A stretch of DNA of 64,000 nucleotides. It comes from Leptasterias polaris (Eukaryota; Echinodermata; Asteroidea; Forcipulatida; Asteriidae). The DNA lies in the NCBI GenBank assembly GCA_037783415.1, contig JAZGTN010000085.1:4211501-4275500 (forward strand), given 5' to 3'. A program made the translations under genes and the position numbers. The notes below the pieces were generated by a model. It ran no database searches. It had not been told where the DNA came from and saw nothing but the letters and a program-made list of their open reading frames with translations. The first letter of the stretch is position 1. Every line of letters begins with the position of its first letter. Of the stretch, positions 1 to 13,900 are shown in pieces.

Positions 1-27
1 GTAACTCAGCGCACCTACCCCCCACCA

Positions 28-138
28 ATGGCTCCGTGTAGAGCAGTCTTTGATTTTCTATGGGCGTTCAAGAAGACCCTACTTCTGGTGGCGTTTCCTC
101 TGATTGCTTCGCCTCTCCTAATTGTCATCGGAGATAAT
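28..138 (+). CDS. SLC13: SLC13 exon 1
   Basis: Residues 1-37: short cytoplasmic N-terminus, then the first hydrophobic segment. Donor GTAAGT follows at 139; phase 0. There is no in-frame stop in the 27 bases upstream, but the start aligns with the usual SLC13 start. Confidence 0.88.
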
Positions 139-3100
139 GTAAGTGCAATGTTTTGTGTTAAAGAAAACTCACGGGGAAAACAAACATTCAGTACATTTAA
201 CCCCAAACTTGTTACAGATATTTATAAAGGGGAACTGTCGTCCCGATCGTAGCAGGCCTGCCTGCGACTGTGTGCTCGGAATTATGAACTCTAACCGTTA
301 CTGTATGCGCGGCACCAAGGGTCCAATGTCATTAATCTGCTTTCTAAACAGAAACTAGCTATAGAAGCACATTTTGCTTTCGAAAAAAGGGGCACCAGCT
401 AAAATACCATTTTACGTGTAGCATCTGTGACTGGTATCCTCCTCATTGTCGATAAGCAGAACATTGTAAAGCACTGTTGTCTGCTTAACCAGCTCCTTGA
501 ACTTGGGCCCCGATTTAATGAGGCCTCGCACGCGTGCGCGAACTAGGGTTAGCTTCTTTGACGGGGTCTAAATTATTGTGTTTTGGGCAAAATAAAGGCA
601 CCCAAGGCGATGCCATTTGCCTCTGAGTGTTACAAAAACCCAAACGACCCAATCACTGGGTGCAATAACTGAATTGTTATACCCTGGTAATAATAGACTG
701 CAGGACGGGGAAACAGACAGTAACATTCAATTTCAATTTCAATTCAATTCAATTCAATTTTAATTATTTCATCACAGTTTACAAGTAAAAAGTGAAAATT
801 GTTTCCCTGTGTGCACTAAAAACATTCAAATTCAATACTGATTACAAAAACAATTTCATTACAAAAAAAAACAAAAACCAAGAAACTAATTACAAAAATT
901 AGTTTTAAACAATTAAAAGGTTTATACTTTAAAAAGAGAGAAACATTATCCAAAGCCTACCATCACTGATTAAAAAGAAAAAACTAAAATTAAGTTACCT
1001 TATGAAAAGTGAGTTAAAAAGATGAATAGCACTGGGTAAAAAAGATAGTCTGAACCGGTTTGTACGAGTAGAAAGAGAACGGTACCTTCCTGATGGGAGA
1101 ATGTGAATGAATGAGTGAAGTGGATGAGTTGGATCCTGGGTTATAACTTTTAATTTAGTAACATACTGTTTGTCTAGGATTTCTTTCATGTGTTTTACTT
1201 CAAAACCTATTATCTTGCTGGCAACCTTGGTGATACGATCAATTTTCTTCTGATTTTTCACGGTTAGATTATTAAACCAAACAATACAGCTAAAAGTAAT
1301 GACAGACTGAACAATACTTTGGTAAAACAGGTGTAAAATTGAATCACGGACATTGAAAGACCGTAGTTTCCTAAATTAATTTAATTTCTTTATTAACTTA
1401 TTGCATTTCGTTGCTAAGTTGAACTGTGTGGTGAAACGAAATCAGACATTTTATCAGGAAATTATCTAAGTTAATTTAATGAACTTTGGTCGAAAATATA
1501 TTTCTGCTTTTGCGTTTTGAACTGGAGAGAAACCTCGTTTTTGGAGGCGATCTGTTGTCATCCTTAAATAATGTAAAGACGAAATTGGCACAGTTAATAG
1601 AACTCAGACGAAGAGTGGCGAATGGATTTAACCCTATCAGTACCACGGGCGACAAATGGCACATATTTGGGGTCATTCTTCCCGACCAGGGCTCCATATG
1701 GCACCTTGTCAAATGTATTGTTTAACAACCAGTGGCGCTTATTGGTCCCCACCCATAATGCTTATTGAGAAAGTAACAAGGGCGCCCTCTATTGGCGAAT
1801 TCGTTAATCCCATTGTTATTTATAGCGTCCCCCCGGCCGCGGACCTGTTGGCGCGCATTCATTCAAACGAACAAGTGGCTGCAACATTATGGACGGCGAT
1901 AGAAATGCAGAAATTTTGGCCGAGATATTTGCAGACAGCGACTCGGAAGGAGGGGAGATCGACTCGGAAGGAGGGGAGATCGACTCGGAAGGGGAGATCG
2001 ACTCGGAAGGGGAGATCGACACGCAGGATGGTGGTGAATCAACCTCCAGCGAATCGGCGAGCGAGGTGGAGCAGGTAAGCACGATGTTTTTAGGGAGTAG
2101 GTCATGACCGTGCATGCAGTTAGAGGGCAGGAATAACTTGGGCATAAATTTGTCCAAAAGTACCCCTTTTTACATTGGCTTTTAATTTGATTTAGGACAA
2201 TGGCTCTTAAAGGTACATAGAACAATAAAATGGCGTTTCTGCGGGCGTTCTGAATTATTAAGTTTGTCACTTAAAGTTATGATGTGTAGACTCGGGCAAC
2301 AATGAATACAAAAAGACCATCAACGATGGGCCACCATTGGCGGCCATGTTGGATGTAAAGAATTATCCCATAATGGTTTGCGGAAGGGCGCCCTCTGTTG
2401 GTGCAACGCAATGAATTAACCCTCGGTTAAGATACCAGCGCTATCTAAGTGTTATTATTATTATTGGCGATAAGGACTATTACACTAAAAAGCACAAAAA
2501 CAATGGGAAAGTTAATTACCACAATTTGACATGGCAACTGCATGCACACCCCTCCCCCACTTCTTTCCCCTTCCCCCACCCCTTTCCCTTCTCACCCCTT
2601 CCCCCACCCCTTTCCCTTCTCACCCCTTCCCCACCCCCTTGCCCTATATTTGTGGAACGAGAAGGTTACATAATAAAATTTTCATCAATCTGGGTCCTCA
2701 AATAACTCTGCATATAGCACACTTTACGTAAAGTGATAGATCTACAGCGCCCTGATGCATATTGCCTCTTCCCTCTTTCCTACTGCAGGAAAACGCTAAA
2801 TCTACACGGAAGAAACCAGACTTCAGATCGGGTTGGAAAGAGATCGGTCGTCTCAACAGGAAGCCGATGCAATTCACCGGAGATGCCGGCCCCACCAGTG
2901 ATTTTACAGGACTTTCTGCAACACAGGTATTCCAGTTGTTCTTTTGCAGTACGGTTTGGGATATGCTTGTAGACGAAACAAACCGCTACGCAGAACAAAG
3001 TGCTTCACAAACGTCCTGGACCCCCACTCACTTAAATGAAATGATGGCATTTGTCGCACTCCTGCTTGCTATGGGTATCAACAAGTCACCTCAGTACAGC

Positions 3101-6100
3101 ATGTACTGGTCAACATCTGAAGTTCTACTCACGCCATTGTATCCATCCATTATGTCCAGAAATAGATTTAGTTCCATTATGAGATTTTTTCACCTGTCTG
3201 ACAACCAGTTGCCTCAACCAGCCTCTGGATGTGACAAGCTTAAGAAAGTTAGGCCTTTGCTGGATGTCATCCTCCCCAAATTTCGCAACCTGTATTACCC
3301 TGGACAGAACTTATCTCCTGATGAGAGTATGATCAAATTTAAGGGAAGAATCGGGTTTCTACAGTACATGCCCAGAAAACCGGTCAAATGGGGAATGAAG
3401 GCATTCTCTTTGAATGAGTCGGAGACTGGTTACACGTGCTCTTGGGTATTGTACACAGGAGCTGCTCCCAAGGAGACGAAGACTTCACAAAGGCCACCTG
3501 TAAATACCGAATCATCCCCAGCAAAATGCCATCCCTCTGACCTAACCATCCCAGGAGAAGTCGTCCTTGAACTTGTAAATGGATTTGAACATAAAGGACA
3601 TGTAATTTATTGTGATAATTACTTTAACAGGCCAGCTCTGGTATCAAAAATGGACAACCTAGGATTTGGATGTAGTGGGCCTGTGCGTTATACGGCACTG
3701 GGCATACCTCGTGCAGCACACCCAAAGACAAATGGAATGAAAAAGGGAGATGACCCCAAATTTTATGAGAAGGCTGGTCAGTTATGCATTGTTTGGCGTG
3801 ATAACAAAAATGTTGTATTCCTAACAAATGTAGGCGATTGCCAAGTAATAATGAAAAAAATTCGGTGTAAGAAAAGCGAAAGTGGATTGCGTGAAATTGC
3901 TAAGCCAAAATCTATAGATTACTACAACAAATTCATGGGAGGAACAGATCTCGCTAATCAAATTTGTCAGTACTACACGCATACACACAGAAGTTTGAAA
4001 TGGTGGAAACGGGTGTTTTTTTGTTTGTTGAACATATGTATGCTCAATGCTACGGTAATTTTCAACAGCATACCAACAAATAAGCATGTCAGTAATCTTG
4101 ACTTCCGTATTCAAGTTATAGACGGCTTGCTCACGGGTTGGGAGCGTTCTACAATGCTGCGTTGTAGACGATCCAATGCGAATAACCTTCCTGTTGGGAT
4201 GATAGAGAAAATGCATTATCCTGGCAAAAACCCTTCCGGAAGAAAACGTGACTGCATCGTTTGTAGTAACCGTCGATTACACAAGAGAAAACAAACGAGG
4301 ATGATTTGCAAACAATGTACATATCCAATGTGCGTCGTTCCTTGCTTTGAGAATTACCATACATTGCACTTGGTTTAAATTTATGGCATAAATAAATATG
4401 TAGCTCCATATTTGTAGGCATTTTTAACAATAGCCCCCAGCCCCCCCCCCCCCCCTGCCCCCCCTATTCAATGTTGCCGCCAAAAATGTGTTCGTGTGTC
4501 CGCAATCCAAGGCAACTTTGAAAGAGGGGGGGAGGGGGAGGGGGAGGGGGGAAGGGGGTGGTCGTTTGTCAACACTTTTTTGTGGTTCATTTGTATTTAA
4601 TGTCCTTCAATAAATAGTTCAGTGACATAAAATTATGTACATTTGGTCGTTTGTCAACACTTTTTTGTGGTTCATTTGTATTTAATGTCCTTCAATAAAT
4701 AGTTCTGTGACATAAAATGATTTAGATTTGGTGGTATGCTATAATGCTATTTGATTTACTGACACCATGGAGGATTAGACTGTATGCCTGTACAGTGCAT
4801 ACAATACACATGAAAAATCACTCACTGCACATTGGGGGCGCTCTTCATTAAAATCCACACAAATTCGTTGGTGCAGAAGCATTGTGAGGGGTAACACACT
4901 GCTGGTATGCAAGGTCCTACTGTGAAATATTTGCTGGTAATGATAGGGTTAACGCAACATCGGCGGTCAATGACACTGGTCCCAACGGCATATCGCACAG
5001 GACTGTAATATATTTACCCAAGACCAGCATCCTCATACCCGGGGCTATATTGCTAATAATTGTACAAAGCTGTGGGAACATCCGATGGTGGGTATACGAT
5101 CAAGGTAATGTACCCGAAATGAAGTATATCACTAATGTTCCCTTGAACATGAGTTCATATGTCGTTGTTGTGAATCATGTGATTGGTTCTCGGCGAATAA
5201 AGTTCACAATCTATAACCGTGGTAAAATAAATTTGCATGGACAGTCAACCATATTATTGGGGAATGGTCAGATATAGCAATTAAAGGCAGGGTATACTTT
5301 TGGTAAATGTTAAAGACCAGTATCCTCATCACGTGATGTAACCAAACATAATTATGCATAATTTGTTATGCATAAAATAACACCTGTGAACTTTTTTGGC
5401 TCAATTTGTTGCAAAAGAGCAATGACAGAAAAATACCTTTGCTGCATTGAATTGTGAGCTTTCAGATGCCTGAGAAAGGCTTCATGCCTGGAGCCTTTCT
5501 CAGATTCAAGTTTTCGGTTGAAACATAGGCTATTACCTCTATCTCTAAAACTACAATACTTCAAAGGGGGTCAAATATTATAATGTTTTAATCAACTGCT
5601 CTCTCCAGTGCTCTTTACCAAGTAAGTTTTTTGTTTATGGTCTAGTGGAGTAATTACCAAAGTACACACTGCCTTTAACACTATCCCAAAGTAAACGATG
5701 GAATGGAATCTTCAACTTCCTCCCCTCCACCCTTTTTCCAGCCAGCAAAATGTGGCTGGGTGGTGATTGTTATGGCGGGTTACTGGACCTGCGAGGTAGT
5801 CCCCCTTGCCGTCACCGCTATCCTGCCGGTCTTACTCTTCCCTCTACTCGGTCTTCAAGATTCAGACGATGTCTGCCGTAACTACCTCAAGGATACAAAC
5901 TTCTTGTGTATGGGCGGATTGATGGTTGCTGTTGCAATACAACACTGGAATCTACATCGGCGTATTGCCCTTGGTGTACTACTACTGTGCGGTGCTCAAC
6001 CAAAAAGGTAAAAACTGGCTGTGAAACAATTCCATGTTTGAGCTTCAAAATTATCCAACGATAAACTCACGGCTCGTAAACCTTAAAATGTACTAATATC

Positions 6101-9100
6101 ATGTTCACATTTTAGCAAATACATTTTTTCAAAGATGGTTTGTTCATTTAGCTAGCTGTATATTAATAGCTCTAGCATTTGCATTTGTAACCGTAACAGG
6201 CGAGACTAGTTGCGGTAATTTTACAAAAAGTGATATGCCTACTTTACAAGGTGTTTATAAATCTACACTCGTCGTAATAAAAGTATATTATTATTATTGG
6301 TTTATTAAAAACATTAAAAACATCGCAGCCAAAGTCTGAATTGTGTTTAAAATTCAACAAGAGTTGTTATACAAAATAGATTTAAAAAAGTAGAAGAGAT
6401 AGAATTATAAAATAATTTTCTCGGACTAAACATTTTTCTGCAGATATGTTTCAATCGGTGTGTAACAGGCAGCAGTTATAGATCGGTGTAATGGCCCAAA
6501 AATGAAAAACTGTAACATATTTCATACCTTTGAGTTTTTATAAGAACCGGTGTCGTAAACGGGAAAAAACAAAACAAAACAAACCCAGTATGGACGGCTT
6601 ATTAGTTCACTTTTTTATCATTTTAATTTTCATAATTTGTATATTTTATTTATTATTGTTTACTTTATCTACACTGCCACAGATTGATGCTTGGTTTCAT
6701 GTCAGTCACTGCCTTTTTGTCCATGTGGATCAGCAATACCGCCACCACCGCCATGATGGTGCCAATCGTTAATTCAGTACTCGCACAGATAGTTGGGAAA
6801 GACAAATCAGTGAGTACCAATTTCAGTGCTATGGGAATGGTACTTTTGTTGTACCAGTTATAAACAACAAGTTTTCAAAATTAAAGCACTTTATATCTAG
6901 CACTTTATCAATGAATAATGAAAAGAGTTTCACATTTATTTGACTCCATAGTTCTTGTGATCAGAAGATTGTACTATAGCCATGATTGTGGCTATAGGCA
7001 CATATAGGTAAACCGTTCGTGCAGCACATGATCGAATGTAGGCCTAACTATAGCCCGGGAGTAGCTCAAATCTAAATATAGCCTGAACCATGTGCCTACG
7101 GACCAAAAGTTTTCACTGAATGATATGAGTTTTGGAGTTTGCTCAGAGATGGAAGCGTGAACGAAGTAGTGACATTTCCCCGAACCTTGGCTCGGTCTCC
7201 GACTCCGGGAAAACACCAGGGACAGGTCAAACGTTCAAAAATAGTATTTATTTAAATTTTATTTTGATTTATTGCTTATGGGGGGGGGGGGAACTGATAC
7301 TTTACACGGTGAATATCTCTATTGAGAAAACAACCTGCTATAATAGTGGACGGTAAAAAAACGTGGATAAAGGGCGCCCTCCATGACGTGAAATTCACAG
7401 AAACCAATATTTTAATTCTACTCACCGGTTTTACTGTGACTCATAGTAGGGTAATTAAAATACTGACATTCACCCTGGAATCCACTTCCCCAAAGTCATT
7501 TGTTGATCCTGACCCACCAGCCTCCTTGCTGGGAGGTGTCAAATAACTGAAATGCTGAAGAGCAGGGAGAAAAGGCTCCGATGTTTTTTCTTTTGATTTC
7601 TCGATAGATATATTTGGTTGATTTTTATGACTCAAAGTTGCTTTCCAAATAATATTTTAACACTGTTTCCAAATACTTCACGATAAAAACAAATACCTGT
7701 GAAGTTTTGTCAATAATTGTTGTCACTAAACTCACAGACAGTGGCACCCGTAGTACGGTCGCGTGGGTCGCGTTCGAAGTAGAGTGCTTCAACTGCCGTT
7801 TTTCTACAACAGCCATACTCTAATCATGGGTTTTTGTTTGGATTATAATTCTGTTGTTGATTGTTCAGCGGACCGTGGCTTTTAATACCGTTTTTAATAC
7901 GTTGCCATTGAGAGAATCACCTTGATCAAGTGGAGGATAAAGTACAATGAACTTTCTCTCAAGAACTGTTTTGATTAAGTTTAAAGGGAGATATATTCTT
8001 CCTAATCTTTCGGAATAGACCTTATGGATATGACGTCATTTTTGAGTAGGGCGCCCTCGCCTAGAGGTCAAAAGGAAGCCGTTCATTGGCCAGTCTAGTG
8101 CGCCGCGCGTACAAATCAGCGCGTTTCCATTGTTTCATCATCAGTTTACCTCTAAGATGGCGGCTTGGTGACGTCAATGCATAAGGTCTATTGCAAGAGA
8201 AAAACAAACCCGATTGGGGAAGCTATTGTGTGGATGTAGACAGACCGAGAGAGTAGATTGGTTGAATAGAACAGCTTGTTAAACACTGTAATAACAATGT
8301 AATGTTTTGGCTTAGCAAAAACCTGTTTACCTATTTAAATAACTCTGATTGTTTACGGGTTTTGAGGCATTACATGGTGAGGTATCAATGTTTCTGAAGT
8401 TTTTTAATGGTGGTTGCTCTGATCAACCTTATTTTTTACCAGATAATATTGGTGTTTATCTAAGAGGTTTCGTTAAAGGGACTCACGTCGCCTTGGATTG
8501 GGCACGTTGGGCTATCAAAAATCACCGTTTTGTGGAACCACACTTTTGACTCCACAAAATGGTGGACCCTGTTTAGTTCAGGAAGTAAAAGAAAAACACA
8601 CAATTTCGAGGCACATTTGTGTGTGAGTATGTTCTCATTTTATACCATCTATCCAACCATATTCATTTCTGCATAACAAACGTTTTCAAACGCTTTTTAT
8701 AGCCCAAAGCGCCCAATCCAAGGCAATGTCTCCCTTTAAAGTGCAAACCAAATCTTTTCGTAAAACTGTTTCCAATAATAGTAATAATAGTGTATTGTTA
8801 AACAAACTTTTCTTATGGTATTTATTTTTAGAATGTTGAGTCGGAAGACAAGGAAATACCAGACAAAAACGGCTGTATGGAATCAAGCTTCGACAACATA
8901 CAGATTACAGGTGACACGGAACTACCAATGGAACAACAACCAACCACGACGAAGCTTAAAAGCCCATCCCACATGGACGAGGACGTGAAAATAAGGTTAA
9001 GTTGGTGGTATAGTTATGCCAATTGTGCTGAAGATGTACAAATGACTTCACGTATTTACAACCTTGAACCCAAACATCGCCAATAAGTTCCACAGTTAAT

Positions 9101-10880
9101 TGTGTTAAAACATGTCTGTCGGTCTAGCGAACCAGATCCGAGAACTGGTGTTATTGATCAGCAAAAAATAATGTGGGTTCGAGTCCCAGTGGTCGTGACT
9201 TTTGACCATTATTGTCTTGTCCTTCGCTGTTATTTTTTTAATGCACGTATTCTTTTTATGAAGGGGTTCACCCCGGTGTTTTCTGGTACAGTTCGCTGCA
9301 TATTTTTGTAGCACCTTCTGAAACCTTACAAGGTACTACCAACAAAATCCCATAATCATAATTTTGCATACTTGTTGTAAAGACGAAGTGTGGGTTAATA
9401 TCAGGGCCACGCGCACCCATCTGTGATTTTTAGGTTTTCATCAATATACCTGCAAACACCAAACAGCAAGGTCCTTTTTATTTTTTATTATATCATACAG
9501 TAAACTGGAGCTCGAGAAGAACAAAGCTGAAATCGATGTCAAAGTTATAAAACCCTCAACCGAACAAGACGAAGCATATAATATCGACTTCTCTGCCTTA
9601 ACACCAGCGGAGAGCTCTATGTGTAAAGGCATGATGTTGTGTGTGGCATGCTCTGCATCATTCGGCGGTACGGCGACACTGACGGGAACGGGTACAAACC
9701 TCGTTCTCAGCGAAGTGGTGGGCGAGTACGTAATTATTTTTAAAGGTTATTAACTTTTGTGACCCAGTTGACATCTAGTCGTTTATACTATATCGAGAAA
9801 ACTGCTCAGAGAGCTTGAACTACGCTTAGAACATAGATCTGTACAGAACAATCATAAAAATAATTTACAGATCTGTAAAAAGAGTGAATTCGATACCGGC
9901 AAATGTAGACTGGGAAATGTACGTATGCCCAATCATATCCTTAGATGTAGCCCAGGCTACGAACAGGACAGGTCGATCGGACCTAGATTTAGGTACATGA
10001 TAGGGGCTAAATTGTAGGCGATATCTACCCTAACTAAGGCTCGATCTACATAAGCACAAATTCACCAGTAAAAGTACGCACAATTTAAACCAAAAACCTA
10101 AAGACCACAAAATAAATCCAGGAACAATAATTATTTGTAATAAAAACATATAATGCATAAACTAAATTTTTAAACTAAAATTACTAATATAAAAAATCAT
10201 GATATACAAAATACAAATGACGTCAAGACTTTGGCAGAGAGGGGGGAACAGGCTTTTCAATAAAAAAAATTTCTGAAGAATCGTCCTCGGAGTTCTTTGA
10301 ACACACCCGTGTTGCCTACTTGCTCAAGTTGAACCTCAAAACGTAAACCTTCAAGTCCTTCCTCTCTCGCTTCTTGGGAACCTTGAAAGGAAGAAGAAGA
10401 GAAAAGAAAACAACTTGGAGATCTTTCATCCGTATCTTTTTTCTACTGGCCAAGGTCTCGTCTTTAGTCATGGTCCCTGTCAAAGTCTTCAAGCCCCGGT
10501 AAGAAGCACGGATACGGAAATTTCCTCCGTTTTTCTTTGCTTTATTTTTTCAATGTGATCAAGACAGAAATGTGCACCTCAGCATATCATTTTTCTTTTT
10601 AGACGGTTTCCCCATAAAAATCCATCCGAGGTCAGCCCAAAAAGTTGGGATTCATACTGCAGTCGTAAATGTTTTTAGTTTGTTATTTTTTTGTCACAGC
10701 TTGTACGGAGAGGAGGCCGGTCTTAACTTTGCTTCTTGGCTGGTCTTCGCACTGCCGGCAATGATTCTGTGTGTTCTGATTGGATGGTTATGGCTGCAAT
10801 TCTTCTTCCTTGACAGAAGGTACATTTGTATAATCTAATTCTAAATTTGTTTAATAGGTTTAGACATAGGTGTACAACCA

Positions 10881-10919
<39 letters not shown>

Positions 10920-13900
10920 AAGTTCAACTCCTCCCATATTAGGGCAAAACAGTAAGGGCATTTCGGGCACAGCAAAAAGAGGGTGAAGGGGGCAGAGAAA
11001 GCAAAAAAAAATATATAGGCCTATTGTAAATAAAGTATTTATGTTCCCAATTGTTTTTAAATTCGGGCAAATCAACACCCCTCCCACTCATTAGCCAAAG
11101 AGTACTCAAATGCCCCGGGTTTCCAATTGTAGTGTAATATGATCAGTTTGCGTGGGTTTTTTGTTTCCTTTTTTCCCCTTTTCTTTGTCTTGTTTTTAAC
11201 TCAAACATGGCATAGTGACAAAGATATTTGTAATAGAATAGACATTGACATGACACGAGGCAACACTTCACACAAGGTGAACCGAGATTCGAATTAAGAA
11301 ATATGAATTGAATATGTTTATTCATAACTTGCAAAGTGTGTTTTAAACCCATTGCAAGTAACCTACTTTTGAAGAAAGTGAACTGTTGACTTGTTGGTTA
11401 TCCCGGCAGGATACTTGGATGCTGTCGTGACTGCGGCTCGTGTTTCTCATGCAAAGACGGACAAAACAAGAAAGGGCAGAAAATCAAAGCTGTCATTCGG
11501 GCCCAGTACGATGCTCTTGGTCCAATGTCGTAAGTAAACGTTGTGACAATTAACAAGCACCATTTTTCATACAGCGTTGGCTAGTCCCTACTTTCCTCCT
11601 TACAAACAATATCTACTCTAGACTAAGACCATTTCCGAATTGATTTCCGAATTGATCGATTCTGCAGTGGCAAAGGCTATATTCTTTAACATTGTGGTTT
11701 GCAGCCACCGTCCGAAGCCATAGCCGTGATGCAATGCATGGGCTGCTCAAAGTCAGCTCTTCTTAATGATACAATAGCTACATCTCCTTTGCTCTTTTAG
11801 CGAAAGCGAAGCGAGGACGCCCTTGCTAGGCAAAAACACACATGTTATTCTTTTGTTAACGTCCTCTTCCAACGGGTAGACAACCCCCAGTTCCTCTCCA
11901 TGTTTGAAAAGGAGACAATGTCATAACTTTTCAAGACGTTTATAGATCACCAAAGAGACATTATTGACTCTCACAAAGATATTTGTTCAAGACATGTTTT
12001 GCTGCTTAACGTTCTTGATCAGATTTTTATTTTTAATTAAGTATTTCTGTATGCACATTGTATATTTAATGCCAGGCAGCGGGTTCCGCGGTTGTAAGGT
12101 ACTATTATACTCTAATTAGTTTGATTTTTCCTTCGTCCATTGTTCTAGGTGGGCGGAGTCATGGGTATTGGTACATTTCATAGCTCTAGCGCTTCTCTGG
12201 TTAACCAAAGAACTCTCCTTCATCCCTGACGCAATGGGATGGGCGGGGCTTTTCCCAGTTACCGAGTAAGTATTACTAATAACTGTTTCAGTTTGCAACT
12301 AATAAAATGATTTACAAAGTTTGGGGTTGAACAAAGAAACATAAACTAGAGAGGGATTTGAACCAAACAACCTCAGAATTAACGTGCCGGCGCTCTATTA
12401 GCCTGGATATCTGACGTCACACTTCGTGGCTCGTGAATAACGCCAGATACCAGCCTGACCGGATGTTGCCAGCTGTACCTTTGACCTCGCATTCATTCAC
12501 ACGGTGGAGATTCTTCATATACAAACATTATGCACTTGCAGCATGCAGCAGACGATCAAACCTACATCACTTCAGAGCAGACCAATCATAACACAGATAT
12601 GGAAAAGCTTACGTCACTGCACGTTTATCCAATTAAATCATTGTATCCATTAAAATCATTAGGCCTGTAAGACTAGTGCCTGTCTTTATCCAGGGGGACC
12701 AGTCTATCGCTCTACCAGCTGAGCTATCTACCCTTGTGGTTTATTATTTGATAAAAGGATTTACAATTACCACAGAAAACAATAAATAAAGCATCTGTGT
12801 CCAGGGCAGTTAATTAATTTGTTTATTACCCAGTTTACATAATCATGTTAAGCCCCTTGTTAAAACAGTTCATCTGCCGCTTATGGTAATTGATACTTAA
12901 AAAACCCAATAAAGATAGTCTAAATTAAACAGTATTGTATTTTTTTCCAAAACATACCTAATTTGGATAATACTTATACCTTAATTATTCCCCTTACAAA
13001 CCATAATTACATATGTTTTGTAACAATTCTCTTTGGGAGAAAGTTTCCAAGATAATGATGTCTGTTTTGATGGAATTTGTCTTATTTGAATAAAACTCAT
13101 TATGAAAGCAATATTTCTTTTTTTATGAGTGCGGCCATAAAAACATAATAGTAAAAATGTAAACTAACAAGAGGAGGAATAATAATAATAAACAAATAAA
13201 ATAAAATAAACACATGCAAACAAAAAACTGGTTTTGCCACTGCTTACATGGTGCCGTTTCAATGTTATAAACTAGTTGTATTATGTCAGCAAGCAAAGAG
13301 CTAGCCAACCTACCAGTGCGATTCTTAAGCAGATCGATCAGTGAAGTGACAAAACAAGCCGATTGTAAAACGCCTACACCAAACTGCGTCAGTTCATCTT
13401 GATTCATATTAGCCTACTGACCTACATTTTAGACAATAGTTGTTTGCTACAGTATACAAAACAATGCGCTCACCAATAGACCTTATGCATTGACGTCACC
13501 AAGCCGCCATCTTAGAGGTAAACTGATGATGAAACAATGGAAACGCGCTGATTTGTACGCGCGGCGCACAAGACTGGCCAATGAGCATCTTCCTTTTGAC
13601 CTCTAGGTGAGGGCGCCCTACTCAAATGACGTCATATGCATAAGGTCTATAAACAACTTTATGAAAATTAGACCTTGTGTTTATAATTAGGGCAAGTCCA
13701 TACCCTCACTGAATATTTAGGTCAGGCCGTTACGTCATCACAGTATTACTTATATAATGCACATTATTTTTTCGTAACCCTTGCAAAAAGGGCCACCTAC
13801 TCAAAGTAAAATAATCACACTGATATTATTGTCCCCGTGTAAACTATTTTCTTTTTAATGAAAGTGTTTCCTCGCATTTGGAGGACCTCTATCCTTCCGA

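Larger units (their letters stand above)
1632..4948 (+). mobile_element. Complete piggyBac transposon
   Basis: A 3,317-bp element flanked on both sides by TTAA. The left end is CCCTATCAGTACCA and the right end, read in reverse, is CCCTATCATTACCA: 13 of 14 positions match. Inside is a two-exon transposase gene with all catalytic Asp residues, so the element may be autonomous. It sits in intron 1 of the SLC13 gene in the same orientation. The near-matching ends and intact frame suggest a recent insertion. piggyBac transposases move DNA by cut-and-paste into TTAA and can restore the site exactly. Confidence 0.93.
1483..5277 (+). pseudogene. Unknown open frame split by the piggyBac insertion
   Basis: The frame open from 1483 to the left TTAA (1631) continues, without shift or stop, from 4953 to a TAG at 5275-5277 if the element and one TTAA are removed. 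The result is 157 codons. I do not recognise the product. It has a Leu/Arg-rich start, a hydrophobic stretch around 5029-5070 and a polar end. No ATG opens it and a possible acceptor lies near 1524. It could be an old exon, a repeat-derived frame or chance. Confidence 0.3.

Noticed and set aside
10602..10699. Alternative acceptor for SLC13 exon 6 after TTTTTAG
   Set aside because: In the phase required by exon 5 it meets a stop before the conserved LNFASW segment.
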